Shown piece after piece: positions 35,686 to 47,379 of a DNA stretch of 64,000 bases. Both the position numbers and the translations under genes were made by a program. Position 1 is the stretch's first letter. Every line of letters starts with the position of its first letter. This DNA comes from Bathymodiolus brooksi (lineage: Eukaryota; Mollusca; Bivalvia; Mytilida; Modiolidae), in contig OY804588.1 of the NCBI GenBank assembly GCA_963680875.1, forward strand, positions 75,044,829 to 75,108,828, read 5' to 3'. The notes under the pieces are model-generated. The model did not search any database and was not told the DNA's origin. It saw nothing but the letters and a program-made list of their open reading frames with translations.

Positions 35686-37720
35686 TAGTTCTAATAATAA
35701 AACCCTAAATGCTCGCTTAATCACAAGGGTTTTAACGGGATGCCATTACACGTAATGGAGCAGCCGCCCATATTTTTTGCGCTCGCTTACAGAGTTTCTG
35801 ACGCCTGCATTTATCAATAATAAGACATAACCTTTCCCTTTGTCCACTATTATAACAAGTTTGTATCACCTACCAGTATTTTAGAATGTAATTCCCACAA
35901 AATAAAAATCCACGTTTACTTTCTCTCTGAACATTTTGAATTTCGTCATTTCCGGCCTCACTATTTGGATGCCGGTTCCGTGGCGTTAGTCCGAAGGTCC
36001 ATTAGTCCGAAGGTTCGTTAGTCCGAAGGTCCGTTAGTCCGAAGGTCTGTTTGTATTAATGTCGGCCACCCATGCGTTTGAAGTTAACTCCAAATGACTT
36101 TCCAAAAAGCCTTGTGCAAACATGTATCTTAAAGTAGTGTTACTAGAAATTATGGTATAAAACAACAAAGTACCGAAATTGCAGGAAATAATGATTTAAA
36201 GTTTAACCCGTACGTTTTTTCCTACATGTAATATGCATAAAACATTTGTTAGATGATCTTTTATGATATTATATTATTTTTTGTTTCTGATGCGTGTATA
36301 CCTAAGTACCATTCTCTACACTTTTCTACACTAACAACAGACTGTTTATTCCTCTACAGTATACCACTTGGTTAAAATCTCTAAGGAGACCCCCCCCCCC
36401 CCCCCCCCTCCCTCCATCTGGTAAACGTATCTGGTAAAGGGTACTTGTATATATATGTCGAGCCATGGAACTCAGTATTCTGGAATTACATAGATGCAGA
36501 ATTTGGTACGCATATGCTTGCGGTAGTTGATTAGAGTTTTCAATATTCCATAATAATTGGTATATATTTGAGGTTACACTCCGTATTTTGCGACCATCAG
36601 TTGTACATTAGAACGTCCGTTTAATGATTTTATGTATTCTCTTTTTAATGGAATGCGCTTGTCCCTCACAAAACTTAATTTCAGATGTGCTTTTATGTTT
36701 TCTAATCCCTTTCTCAGAGGTCGTCTCTTTTGTGTCGTACCAAAAGGGACTCTTTCAGTATTTCGTAAAGAGTAAATGACATGTCTAAGACTATTCTGAA
36801 GTGTTTGCTAAGCAAAAAAATCCCAGTTGTTAATTGGATCAACAACGGGTCTTAAAAATAATCTTTGACTAAATATCTTTTAAGTTTTAAGCTTAAACAT
36901 ATTTGGTTAAGATCAGAGTTTTAGTGGAGGGTTTACTTCATTGGAATTATTTCCATATATTTCAAAGACGACGTGTTTTTTTTCTTCTTTTTTTAGATTT
37001 AGCACGCTTGGATCCATAATTACAAAATAGGGGTTTGGTGCAATATTTGGCGTGTTTTCTACAAAATGTTTTAAGTTTTACCTATGTTTGTCGATTACAC
37101 ATTTTTGTGCTGGCAAAAGCCGAGCGTACAGCTTGCAACCCACCTGGATAGGCCACTGCTTAGTCAGGATGTGAATATGAGTATCTTGCTTCTCTGACTT
37201 AATTTGATAAAGGACTGAATATTAAATCAATTCAACACTGTTCGATACCTATCCTTTGGTCGAAAAAACAAGACTAACGGACTTTAAAAAGTTCGGATTA
37301 ACGGACCTTTGGACTAATGAACCTTCGGAGTATTGGACCTTCGGACTATCGAGTGGTCACCTGGATGTCGATACCATATTTGGCGATTTGAGGCGTGAAT
37401 GTTTACATTAGCCGTAGTAAACCTGTAGTAAGAAATACCATATTTAGAAAAGCTCTGCCTTCCGTAGTTTCCGGTTATGGCGAACGATCGATAAATTTGA
37501 ACAAAGTTGTTGCTACCTTTGAAAAGCATACATTTCTCAGCCAAACCGATTTAACAAGGACTGGGATCATCAGTAATAGTTATAATGAAATGTTTGAAGT
37601 GTAAATAGTGAGTTTTTATGTTTCAACTGCAATTTATGTTTTGCTCCATTGTGACAAATGGGACCGCTTTGTAGCTCCGCCGAGACACAAGTTTGTCACA
37701 GGAGCTACATTATTGCAGCT
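35686..37720. mobile_element. 2.0-kb non-autonomous element inserted in the LINE endonuclease
   Basis: Flanked by a 10-bp direct repeat AGGCTTATAC (35676-35685 and 37721-37730). Excising it rejoins the endonuclease coding as S-G-L-Y-R-P-Q. Weak terminal similarity: left AGTTCTAATAAT, right complement AGCTGCAATAAT. Inside, TTAGTCCGAAGGTCCG is tandemly repeated near the left (35988-36045) and inverted near the right (37265-37350), so a second element may be nested. A C run lies at 36390-36408. No transposase. Duplication length fits a Mutator-like element. Confidence 0.8.
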
Positions 37721-37730
37721 AGGCTTATAC

Positions 37731-39718
37731 AGACCACAGTCAATTAATGACAATAAATCGATAAAATTTCCACCTTATATGACAATGTTTTGATTTTGGG
37801 TGACATTAACTATGACATGCTCTCTGAACATAAAGGAGCACCACTGAAGAATGTATGTGATATTTTTGATTTTGTAAACCTTGTTAAAAGTCCTACTTGT
37901 TTTACTAATGGTGCCCCTGCAACTCTTAATGATGTTATTTTGACAAATCGATCAACTCTGTCAAAATATACAAAACGTTAATTGTGGAGTGAGCGACGTT
38001 CATAACATTATATCGGTTCAAATCAAAGGAACAATTCCTAGAATAAATAAAAAGTTTGTAGAATATAGGAGCTTTGAAAACTTCGACCAAGAATTTTTTT
38101 TAAATGATTTAGAGTAAAAAAACTTAAACTCAATTGTTGACAAGTGTGATAATGTAAATTCAGCATATGAGAATTTTGAATCAGAATTGATTTCTGTAAT
38201 AATAAACATGCCCCAATGAAAAAGAAAAAAACCTGTAGATAAACCAGTCCCATTTATGAATAAAAATCTCAAAAGAGCAATCTACAAAAAAAAGTCATTT
38301 AATAAGTACAATAGATGTAAAAATAAACAAAATTGGGAAATATACAGAAAACAGAGAAATTTGGTGAACAAAATAAAAAAACAATCCATCAGAAATTATT
38401 TTATTGAAAGATGTGCAGGTGGTCCTAAAAGTAAACATTTCTGGCCTACAATAAAACCCTTTCTAACGAATATAGGCTCTCATTTTGCTAAAGACATAAT
38501 TTTGTGTGAAAATGATAATATTATAAATAACCAAACAGAAATTTAACAATTTCTTCATAAATGTTGCTAAAGACATCGGTTCACAAAACATAAAAACAGA
38601 TGATAACCATCCAAGTATAAAAGCAATAAAAGAAAATAAAACTGAAACTGACCAATTTATTTTTAATCCCATTGATGAAGAATTTGTTAACAAAGAAATT
38701 AATAAAATTGGTATAAAAAAGGCTACAGGAAAAGATGGAATATCTTCTAAAATCTTAAAATTATCTAAATCTGCTGTAGCAAAGCCCATTTCTAAAATTA
38801 TAAATAAATCCCTTACATACAAAGAATAACACTCTAGATAAAGGCAATTACCGGCCAGTCAGTATCCTTCCCATGATATTTAAAATCTTTGAAAGGGCAG
38901 TAAACAGTCAAATTGTCGAATTCTTTGACTCACATTTTCATACTTCTTTATCTGCTTTTCGGAAAGGCTACGGATGCCAAACTGCTTTATTAAAGGTAAT
39001 TGAAGACTGGAAAAAGGCTTTAGATCAAAATAGATATGTTGCGGCCATATTCATGGACCTATTAAAAGCATTTGACTGTTTACCCCATGACCTGCTTATA
39101 TTAAAATTAAAAACCTATGGTGTATCTCCTTCTGCTTTGAATCTAAGGGACCGACCATTTAACTTGCAGGGGGGGGGGGGGGGATTATGTATTTTTGTTT
39201 CGTTCAGAAATTTTTTTTTGGAGAACACGAGAGTTAGAATATTATTTTTTTTGTGGCGCTAAGCGCATATTTTTTTTCCAGAATTTAACATTATGACAAA
39301 AACTGAATCAGATAATTATTTTTTTCCTCTACCAAAATCAGAATATTTTTTTTAGAAAAAAACCATAACCTTCCCCTTCAAGTTAAATGGTCGTTCCCTA
39401 ATAGATAGTTATCTAAAAAATCGTAAAAATTGTGCTAAAGTGGGCCCACATATTAGTAACTGGCAAGACATTTATAAAGAGGTGCCCCAGGGTTCAATAC
39501 TTGGCCCTATCCTTTTTAATATCTTTTTAAACGATATTTTCTATTTGATAAAAAATAGTGATCTTTATAACTATTCGGACGACAATACGCTTTCCTACTC
39601 TGATCATGATATAAATAAAGTAATCTCTACTTTGGAGGATGACAGTATGACTTTAATTAATTGGTTTTCCATTAACAAAATGAAGGCTAACCCAGAAAGT
39701 TCCAGGCAATTGCTATAG
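37731..39718 (+). pseudogene. LINE central part: endonuclease end and reverse transcriptase
   Basis: After a frameshift the endonuclease continues as L-I-L-G-D-I-N-Y-D-M-L (37790 on) and T-L-N-D-V-I-L-T-N-R. Linker segments follow in changing frames. RT: K-A-T-G-K-D-G-I-S-S-K-I-L-K (~38722), N-Y-R-P-V-S-I-L-P-M-I-F-K-I-F-E-R (~38843), F-M-D-L-L-K-A-F-D (motif A), P-Q-G-S-I-L-G-P-I-L-F (motif B), and Y-S-D-D-N-T-L (motif C, YSDD with both Asp kept). A MITE at 39147-39398 splits motif A from motif B. Confidence 0.85.
39147..39398. mobile_element. Harbinger-type MITE, copy 2
   Basis: Ends GGGACCGACCATTTAACTTG and AAATGGTCGTTCCC, flanked by TAA (39144-39146 and 39399-39401). Excision restores the RT frame S-A-L-N-L-I-D-S-Y-L-K-N-R-K. 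Confidence 0.92.
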
Positions 39719-40495
39719 ATAAACAAACCAAACAACAAAGCTTAACCTTTACTCTTGGCGGAAATAAAATTGAATGTGAATCTGAAGTTAAACCTTTAGG
39801 GGTAGCAATAGACTTTCAATTAAATTTCAATGAACATGTGTCAAATATTTGTAAAAAAGCCTCCAGGCAATTAAATGTATTAAAATAAATTGGTACCCAT
39901 TTAACAAAACTAGGAAAACTTACAATCTACTACTCCTTTATTATGTCCAACTTTAACTATTACCCACTTGTTTGGCACTTTTGTCGAGAAACGAATACCA
40001 AAAAAATAGAAAAAATACAGGAAAGGGCTCTGAGATTTATATACAATGAATACACCTCTAGTTATGAAGACCTGTTATGCAAATCTAAACTGCCATCCCT
40101 AAAAGTAAGGAGACTTAGGGAACGACCATTTAACTTGAAGGGGGGGTTATGTTTTTTTTCTAAAAAAATATTCTGATTCCCAATGTTGCTGAAAAAAATA
40201 TTCTGATTTTGGTGGAGGAAAAAAAAAATAATCTGATTCAGAGTTTTCGTCATATAACCTAATGTTAAATTCTGGAAAAAAAAATTTGCGCTTTGCGCGA
40301 CAAAAAAAATAATTCTAACTCTTGTGTTGTCCGAAAAAAATTTATGAACGAAACAAAAAACCATAACCCCCCCTTCAAGTTAAATGGTCGGTCCCTTAGA
40401 ACATTTGCTTTAGAAGTTTTCAAAATTGTTAATAAAAGTTGTCCTGTTTATTTATTTGACCTCATAGGTATAAAAAAATACTTTGTATTCTTTTA
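39719..40495 (+). pseudogene. LINE C-terminal part
   Basis: Reads K-P-L-G-V-A-I-D-F-Q-L-N-F, H-V-S-N-I-C-K-K-A-S-R-Q-L-N, I-M-S-N-F-N-Y-Y-P-L-V-W-H-F-C and K-I-E-K-I-Q-E-R-A-L-R-F-I-Y, the standard post-RT block, interrupted by a stop and then the MITE at 40118-40395. It resumes as R-T-F-A-L-E-V-F-K-I-V-N-K-S-C-P-V-Y-L. Confidence 0.8.
40118..40395. mobile_element. Harbinger-type MITE, copy 3
   Basis: Ends GGGAACGACCATTTAACTTG and CAAGTTAAATGGTCGGTCCC, flanked by TTA (40115-40117 and 40396-40398). Excision restores S-L-K-V-R-R-L-R-T-F-A-L-E in the LINE. Confidence 0.92.
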
Positions 40496-41164
40496 GATAT
40501 CAAAATAAAGCAGCTTTACCATAGGTAAGAACTACAAGTTTTGGTTTGCAATCTTTTCGTTATGTAGGTGCAAAGCTCTGGAATGAGCTGCCTCAGACCA
40601 CTTTAGAAAAGACATGTCACTAGACCAGTTTAACAATTTGATTAATACATGGTGAGGCAGCTTATGCCATTGCTTTGCATGCAGGGCTTCAGTTTGATTT
40701 CCTTCCCTTAGTATGCTAGATATTTTTAGTTTAGTTCATCAACTGTGCTTATTTTTAATTTAGTTCAACTACTGTGCTTTTATGTCTTATAATATGTATG
40801 TGCTCTGCTTTTTATGCATATCTGTCCTTATGCTTGTTTTGTTATTTACATGTATGTCAGTTTTAAAAGCTCTTCAGAGCTTATGTTGTATGTTTATACT
40901 CCGACTTTAAATACAATTTGTATCTGTATCTTGTGCAAGCAACATTTATCCATATGTAGATAATTTCAATTCCATCAAAGACGCCTCAAGGCAGAGTTAA
41001 TATATGTAGTAAGAAGTCTATCTGAACTCTTTGTTGTTTGTTTGTTAGAATATGGCTTTAATTAAGTGCGACATTTTTTCATGTTTATGGTGCGAGTATG
41101 TAATGCTTGTTGTTTCTGCGTGTTTATCTACATTCACGACCTTAATGGGAGACGGAACAATTAT

Positions 41165-41360
41165 GTCACCTAGCGGCGGCGTGCAGTACTAAGGGTGATA
41201 ATTTGAAAAACCTGTCTGTAATGGGAAAAAGAAAAAGGACAAGAGGACAATGATCTATAAAACAATACACAGAAAATTAAAGATTGAGCAACACGAACCC
41301 CATTGAAAACATGGTGAAGGGAAGGGAAAGCAGTTCCTTCTCCACTAGTGTCACCAGTCG
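41165..41360 (-). repeat. mussel-type dispersed repeat, copy 2 (inverted)
   Basis: On the minus strand the blocks GGAACTGCTTTCCCTTCCC, GGGGTTCGTGTTGCTCAATC and TTTTCTGTGTATTGTTTTAT appear in the same order as in the copies at 13185 and 48700. Confidence 0.6.
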
Positions 41361-41548
41361 TGTTACTCTTCTTACAAACCAGGTAATAAGTCATGCACAA
41401 GGTTAAAGGACAAAATTGTAATTACGACAAATATAACATATCCGTGTTAGGGTAGGTAGTAATTACTCAAATTAACAATAAGAAGTGACTTGTATATTAG
41501 AAGTAGAAATCAGCATTATAACATAATTATATATCCGTTTATAGATAA

Positions 41549-41806
41549 GGGACCGACCATTGAACTTGCAGGGGGGGGGGGGTTATGGTTTTTTGTTTCG
41601 TTCAGAAATTTTTTTTGGACAACGCGAGAGTTAGAATATTTATTTTTTTTGTCGCGCTAAGTGCAAATTTGTTTTCCAGAATTTAACATTAGGTTATATG
41701 ACAAAGACTCTGAATCAGATTATTTATTTTTTTCCTCCACCAAAATCAGAATATTTTTTTTAGAAAAAAACCATAACCCTCTCCTTCAAGTTAAATGGTC
41801 ATTCCC
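41549..41806. mobile_element. Harbinger-type MITE, copy 4
   Basis: Ends GGGACCGACCATTGAACTTG and AAATGGTCATTCCC, flanked by TAA (41546-41548 and 41807-41809). Located between the LINE and the HEPN gene. Confidence 0.9.
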
Positions 41807-41927
41807 TAATGTATGGTATTATTTGTTTTTCATTTTTTTTTTTCTATCTATAAGGTATATTTTGTATATTTCAACTTAAAGACGTATGTGGTCTATATAT
41901 TTATGTCTACAATGAAATATAGAGTGA

Positions 41928-42200
41928 GTGGGTGATTGTTGTATTGATCCACATGAGCGATTTTTCAGCTATATCATGGCGAGAACAAGTTACATTTTTA
42001 TAAGATGATGATAATGTCCGCTTTTTCCAAGGCGAACACACTTAGTTGGATTTTTATATTGCTAGTTCACGGAAACATCAATCTGCAGCTAGAAATGGCA
42101 CTACACTCGGATACATTATACAAATTTCAAGCCAACCAGTCATTGTTCTTACTCATTAATGCTGCATGCATAGCGAAGAAACAGACATATCAAATTTAGA
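41928..42200 (+). mobile_element. molluscan SINE-like repeat, copy 2 (decayed)
   Basis: GAGTGAGTGGGTGATTGTTG, CAGCTATATCATGGCGAGAA, ATGATGATAATGTCCGC and a distal TAGCGAAGAAAC follow the block order of the copy at 3125. No coding role. Confidence 0.6.
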
Positions 42201-42531
42201 ATTGTTTGAGGTATCAATTTTTTCTTTATTTCTCCGAATTTCCTATTGGATTTTGTAAATTTTCTGATTAAGTGCCATATTTGTTTAATTTTATGTTACA
42301 AGAGACTCTGGTGTCCTTATGGTAAACATATTCTGATTCTATGTTGATATTATTCAATTCTGTAAAGCAATGTTGATGGGTTTTTTTTTTTTTTATCTCG
42401 GCATTAAATCCTAATGAAATAAAACATGGACTCACTTATTAGAAACACGAGTATATTAATATATTGAATTATATTAATAACTATTTATTTTTTTATTATG
42501 TAGTCCAATTAAAAGAGGAATATTATCTAGA

Positions 42532-43494
42532 ATGTCAACTTTGAGCAACATGGACAACTACATTCGGATATTGTATTTAGTCTTTGAGACAGCACCGTAT
42601 GCTTTTGGAAAGCTAATGCTACAATATCTAAATCGAACCAGCATGACATTGCCAGATCTCATCAACAAACACCAGCACGAAATATATCATTATTTCACTG
42701 ATAAAAAATGTTGTATTTGTGAAGCAACTCCATCTAAATGTAGATCTGTAATTAGGAAAAAACAACTAATGGAACTATTTGATACTTCTCTTACCGGAAA
42801 GCGACTTACTCTTCACAAGTATGAGAATACACAACGAGATATGTGTTGTTGTTATGCAAACACTATCGCCGTAGAAAACCTTGATTTTACCTTGTTGACA
42901 TTTTTAATGATTAACTTCTTTGGAGATGAATTTTGGATCTGCTTTCTGGAAAAATATGAAAATGATTTTGAAAAATTTCTTAGTGATGAAAAGCACAAGT
43001 TGTTTCATTTATGGAAGCTAAAAGTTGTTTGTTGTGAATGTCGAACAGGTTACTCATGTCCAGATGTAGCTATCATACGAAAAGACCAATTTGAAAAAAT
43101 GTATGAAAAAATACCTAGTAAGTGTCCTATCAAAGATACATGTACATGTCATTTCAAGCCAGAATGTGGATTGACTTTCAAAGAACTTGAGAGAAGGGAT
43201 AAGGTATTATTTACGTCACTTACAAATTATTTCTGCAATGTTCGGAAGGCAATAGAGGCAATATCGAATATCCGGAACAGCAGAATAGCACACGTGAAAA
43301 GCATGGATATGTCAAAGAATGACTTTGAGAGTTTGTGGAAGCTAATGAAAGATTCCTTACTGGAAATTGCGGCTTCAATCCAATCAGAAACGGAAATAAC
43401 ACAGCGAATAGAGCAATGTGCTACACGTGATTTGGACATAGGAATGGGTCAAAGATGGATGCGTGAGTTACTTCTTGATCAAGACCTAACACAA
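42532..43494 (+). CDS. HEPN-domain protein (DZIP3-like), exon 1
   Basis: Open for 321 codons from ATG 42532 to a donor CAA|GTAAGA at 43495; without splicing it would stop at 43552-43554. The first half is Cys-rich (K-C-C-I-C-E, S-K-C, M-C-C-C-Y, V-C-C-E-C, C-P-I-K-D-T-C-T-C), conserved spacing seen in bivalve DZIP3-like HEPN proteins. The HEPN motif N-I-R-N-S-R-I-A-H has Arg248 and His254 (R-x5-H), the residues used for RNA binding or cleavage in active HEPN domains. The product is probably cytoplasmic; no signal peptide or membrane span. Such proteins are expanded in bivalves and may act in innate immunity, but that is inference. The frame stays open upstream to a possible acceptor (TATGTAG, 42497-42503), so an earlier exon cannot be excluded. 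Confidence 0.88.
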
Positions 43495-44058
43495 GTAAGA
43501 TTTTATTTGCATAAAACAAATTACATTGACAACAAACGTCGGACACAAATGTAAAAAAAAACCATGAAATTATAACTGATTTTCCCACCTGTGTTTAAGA
43601 ATACGTTCTAACGCCAGGGTATTATATGCCTTTGGTTATGATATTGGACTGCGTTTTTGACGACCGTCATGAATAAAACCACTGTATTGATTTGTTGACA
43701 TATAGGCAGCTTCCGTTTTCTTCTTTTAACTTGGAATTTATGTTTACAACTTACTTTGCAACTATTACGTCCTAATTAGGACTAAGATATATATTAAGAC
43801 CGCATCATTACACAAAAAGGCGAGGTTTGGGACCATAAAACTTGCTTAACCCATAGTATGTAAAAATGCTTCAATAGGTATCAAGAAACACTTGAAATAA
43901 ATCTACGGTCACAGCTAAAACAAAAATCCGAACAAACAGATTTCTAAATAAATGAAACAAAACTGACAAATACAAACAGCATTACAGTTCCGTTGGTGTT
44001 GGTCATGGCATGTCTAGTCAAATTTTAAATTAGATTAATGGGAAATCATTGATATTAG

Positions 44059-44396
44059 CAGGGGAGGATCCAGGATTTCAAGTTAGGGGGGGGGGTGCAT
44101 TTAAAAAAATTGCGCCGAGCGGAGGGAGACACGAATTTATTTTGGGTATTTCGTGTGAAAAATCACGTTTTTACGCCCAAAAATCATATTTTTTCTAATT
44201 GCGGAGGGAGGCGCGAAATTTTTTGGGGTATTTCGTGTGAAAAATCACGATTTTATGCCAAAAAATCATATTTTTTCCAATTGCGGAGGGAGGCGCGAAA
44301 ATCTTTGGGGTATTTCATGTGAAAAATCACGATTTTTCAATTTTAGGGGGGGGGAGGGCACGCACCGGGTGTGCCCTCCCCCTGGATCCGCCCCTG
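44059..44396. mobile_element. MITE with CAGGGGNGGATCCAGG termini in the HEPN intron
   Basis: Left end CAGGGGAGGATCCAGG; the complement of the right end is CAGGGGCGGATCCAGG. The flanks share ATTAG (44054-44058 and 44397-44401), a possible 5-bp duplication. The interior holds three ~83-bp subrepeats (GCGGAGGGAG… with GTATTTCGTGTGAAAAATCA) and G/C runs. CAGGGG termini are common in hAT-related MITEs, but the 5-bp duplication is not the usual 8 bp, so the superfamily is open. Confidence 0.8.
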
Positions 44397-45188
44397 ATTA
44401 GCATTCCTGGTGTTAAATAAACTAAGTTAACGAGAAACCAGTATTTTAAATGCTCAGAAACTGAAGATAAATAACATTGGGGCCTGGACCGATGCTTTTA
44501 TTTTTTTAACTTTATTGTTCTGTTCATTATGCAATAAGCTCTTCAAATAAACGTTTGCGAGTAGACAAAGGATGTAAAGTTCAGGGTGGATTCCAAATGA
44601 GAGCAATGCAGGTTTAGGAAAGTAATGACCCTTTCATGTTCAGGGCCATTATTGACTCAGGGATTTTGATTTTGATATTATATACGAATAGTAAATGTTT
44701 GTTTTTATTCTAAGGTTTTCTCAGGATAACAATAAATTAAAATCATATCATAATTTATTACTCGCATGCACAAGCCAACTATTTATTTCAAATTTCATCA
44801 ATTCCTAAAGCATTCTAGAGGCGTCATGGTTGTGATCGTATGGAAGTTGGATTTACAACTACATATGCTATCGGTGTCTATTACCTCTGATCGACTGCCG
44901 ATCAGGGCTAGGTGTACAACATTATGTTAAAAAGTTTGTCAGTGACTTGCGGCAGGTTGATGATTTTTCCGGATCCTCCTCTTACCTCTACCAATAAAAC
45001 TGACTGGCACGATATAACTGAAATATTGTTGAAAGTGGCATTAAACACCATGAAACCAACCAACCTAATATTCTAATATCCAGTGATAAGCACATTCTAC
45101 TTTTGTTGAAGATAATGACATTAAATGCGATCTGTAATATCTACATACTGTATCTACATAACCAAGTATGTTGTTTCATATCTTGTAG

Positions 45189-45326
45189 ATGATTCTTGAG
45201 CGTTTAAAAGAGTTAAAGGAGGAAGAAAAGGAACAAATAAAAGGACAAAACAAGATGTTAAGACGCATCCAATATAACACCGATTGGTTATTGAGATATT
45301 TACAGAAAACACGTAAGGAAAAATAA
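45189..45326 (+). CDS. HEPN-domain protein, exon 2 (C-terminal coiled coil)
   Basis: Acceptor TTTCATATCTTGTAG ends at 45188. The exon is phase 0, matching the phase-0 donor at 43494, and gives 45 codons ending in TAA at 45324-45326. The peptide M-I-L-E-R-L-K-E-L-K-E-E-E-K-E-Q-I-K… ends W-L-L-R-Y-L-Q-K-T-R-K-E-K, an amphipathic charged helix suited to a short coiled coil. Together the exons encode about 366 residues. The intron (43495-45188, 1694 bp) contains the MITE at 44059-44396. Confidence 0.75.
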   Translation: MILERLKELKEEEKEQIKGQNKMLRRIQYNTDWLLRYLQKTRKEK

Positions 45327-46080
45327 CAAACATTGGGTGTAATTGGCCACTTAATATCCATATTTTGAAATATTTTGGACGAATTATAGATATTTAAAAA
45401 TGACCATGCATACTAAAATGTATCAACAAAGTTTAAATTTGATTCACAAAGGGTGTTGAAGTACGATGCAGTTGAGATTATGTGATTGTATACCTATTAA
45501 TACCGTTTTCAATAATGTTGCTTAGAAGCTCACGCAAACTATATTTACACGTATATGTAGCTACAGTACACTCCAAGTGTATCAACGATCATACTCTCAG
45601 GTCCGACATATTCCTCCCAAAATGTCTGACTCACTCCAGAGAAATGTCCGACAAATTTGAGAGTCAACACTCTCTAAGTCCGACTATTTTGTCGGACATC
45701 GTGGTCGGACGTGAGAGTGGATATTTAAAGATTTTTTTTACATTTCTCGAGGTGAACATGTCAAACATTTTGTGATCGATGCGTATTTGTAAGCATACTT
45801 TCTTTCCGGTATGTAGAATGTCCGGGTACGTAAATACCCTCGTGTATTTCTACCTTGCACCATATTCGCGCCAGGAAAGGTAGCTCAAATGTCAATATAT
45901 AACTGAAATATTGTTGAAAAGTGACGTTTAAACACCCATAGCCTCATGTAAATTATTGCAATAAAATATCGATTAAGTAACGAAATCGATATCAATTATT
46001 TTCCAGTATATTTAGTATAAAAAGCTTGTTCTACACGTTTACTGTGAGATGTATTGCAACCGCCATATTTTTTACTACAA

Positions 46081-47379
46081 TTACGAATCTGACAGAGATG
46101 TTTGCCAATTCTGTACAAACTGATCTATTAATCGCTGTTTCACAACACATTTTAACCATTCTTTATAATTAACATTTTCTGTTTCCCATATATATGTAAA
46201 TCCATACTCATTTAGAATTGTTCTGATAAAATAAACCCAATTTAAATTAGTATCACCATTTCCATTCAAATTTCTAGAAAGCCTATAAAATACATTTGAA
46301 AATTTAGCCTGCTTACCACTTAAAAGTCTTGCCCAGTATGAAATTGTCCTTACTTTTATATCAATATCAATTGGATACCTGCCTAGCTCACCATAAACCA
46401 TATAGTTTGGAGTAGAGGACTTTAAATTTAAAAGTATTTTGCAGAATTTCAAGTGAACTCGTTCTAGTGCTTCATTTTTGCCAAATCCCCAGACCTCGCA
46501 ACCATATAAGAGAATAGGTTTTATCATTTTATCAAAGAGATCTAGCTGCATTTTCACTGATAACCTTCCCATTTTAAGAACTTCGTACATTGCCTTAAGC
46601 GCTTTGTCAGAAAGATGCTTTTTAGTAACATCAAAATTACATGTTTTTGTAAAAATTACCCCTAAATAATTAAATTGTTTGACTATTTCGATATCAACGT
46701 TTTTATAGGTGAATTTGAGATTTTGTCGTAGTTTTCCAAATCCAAATACTATTATTTTTGTTTTGTTCACATTCACCTTCATTTTCCAATTGTCACAATA
46801 TTCACCAAAAGCATTTAATTGTACTTGAAGATCTTCAGCTGATTCAGCTAATAAAATTGTGTCATCGGCATATAACATTACAAATATTTTTAGATAAATT
46901 TCAAGTTCAGTTTCTAACTCGTCGGTGATACTTTTTAAACCAACTATTTCTTTTGTCAGCAAAAATTCTTCTAGATCATTAAGAAACAATGATAAAAGAA
47001 AAGGAGACAGGTTTTCCCCTTGTCTAACTCCAATTTCACAGTTAAAATATCCTGTAGTGTGATTGTTATATGAAATACATGACTTAACACTGGTATACAT
47101 ATTGAATATAATATTATACATTTTACCATTTATGTTGTTAAGTAATAATTTGTGAAAAAGGCCATCTCTCCATACTCTGTCAAAGGATTTTTCAAAATCA
47201 ATAAATGCACAATATAATTTCTTCTTTTTTGACTTTAAGATTTGAAATAGTGTAAATATAGAGAAAATATTATCTAGTGTTGAATAACTTTGCCTGAAAC
47301 CACTTTGATTTTCTTTAAGTATCATGAATTCTTCAGTATAATCATTTAATCTTGCATTCAGTATTGCAATAGAAGGCAA
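46081..47379 (-). pseudogene. non-LTR reverse transcriptase, truncated at both ends
   Basis: A 432-codon open frame on the minus strand. It starts within the RT fingers (A-I-L-N-A-R-L-N-D, Q-S-G-F-R-Q-S-Y-S-T-L-D-N) and contains motif A C-A-F-I-D-F-E-K-S-F-D-R-V-W, motif B G-V-R-Q-G-E-N-L-S-P, and motif C L-Y-A-D-D-T-I-L-L (both catalytic Asp present). The thumb and C-terminal region follow to W-L-K-C-V-V-K-Q-R-L-I-D-Q-F-V-Q-N-W. The upstream endonuclease and the C-terminal Cys/His region are missing. Sequence homologous to the flanking host at 59233 diverges at CCTTGCCTTCTATT, marking the 5' truncation near 47366. The domain is intact but the element cannot be complete. Confidence 0.85.

Larger units (their letters stand above)
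34376..40960 (+). mobile_element. PHD/2A/endonuclease/RT LINE (CR1/L2-like), broken and multiply interrupted
   Basis: One LINE copy in four pieces: 34376-34829, 35126-35685, 37721-39146, 39399-40117 and on to about 40960, separated by a 2.0-kb element and three MITEs that each restore the LINE reading when removed. 5' UTR precedes ATG 34610. The 3' end has a UTR with TGTATCTGTATC-type short repeats (~40920-40935). Domain order is 2A-like peptide, PHD finger, AP endonuclease, RT, C-terminal region. It carries stops and frameshifts. CR1/L2 affiliation is inferred from the PHD and RT wording; automatic pipelines often call this class 'jockey'. Confidence 0.85.

Noticed and set aside
38018..38822. 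Minus-strand ORFs of 71-119 residues
   Set aside because: They lie antisense to the LINE reverse transcriptase region, which explains their openness.
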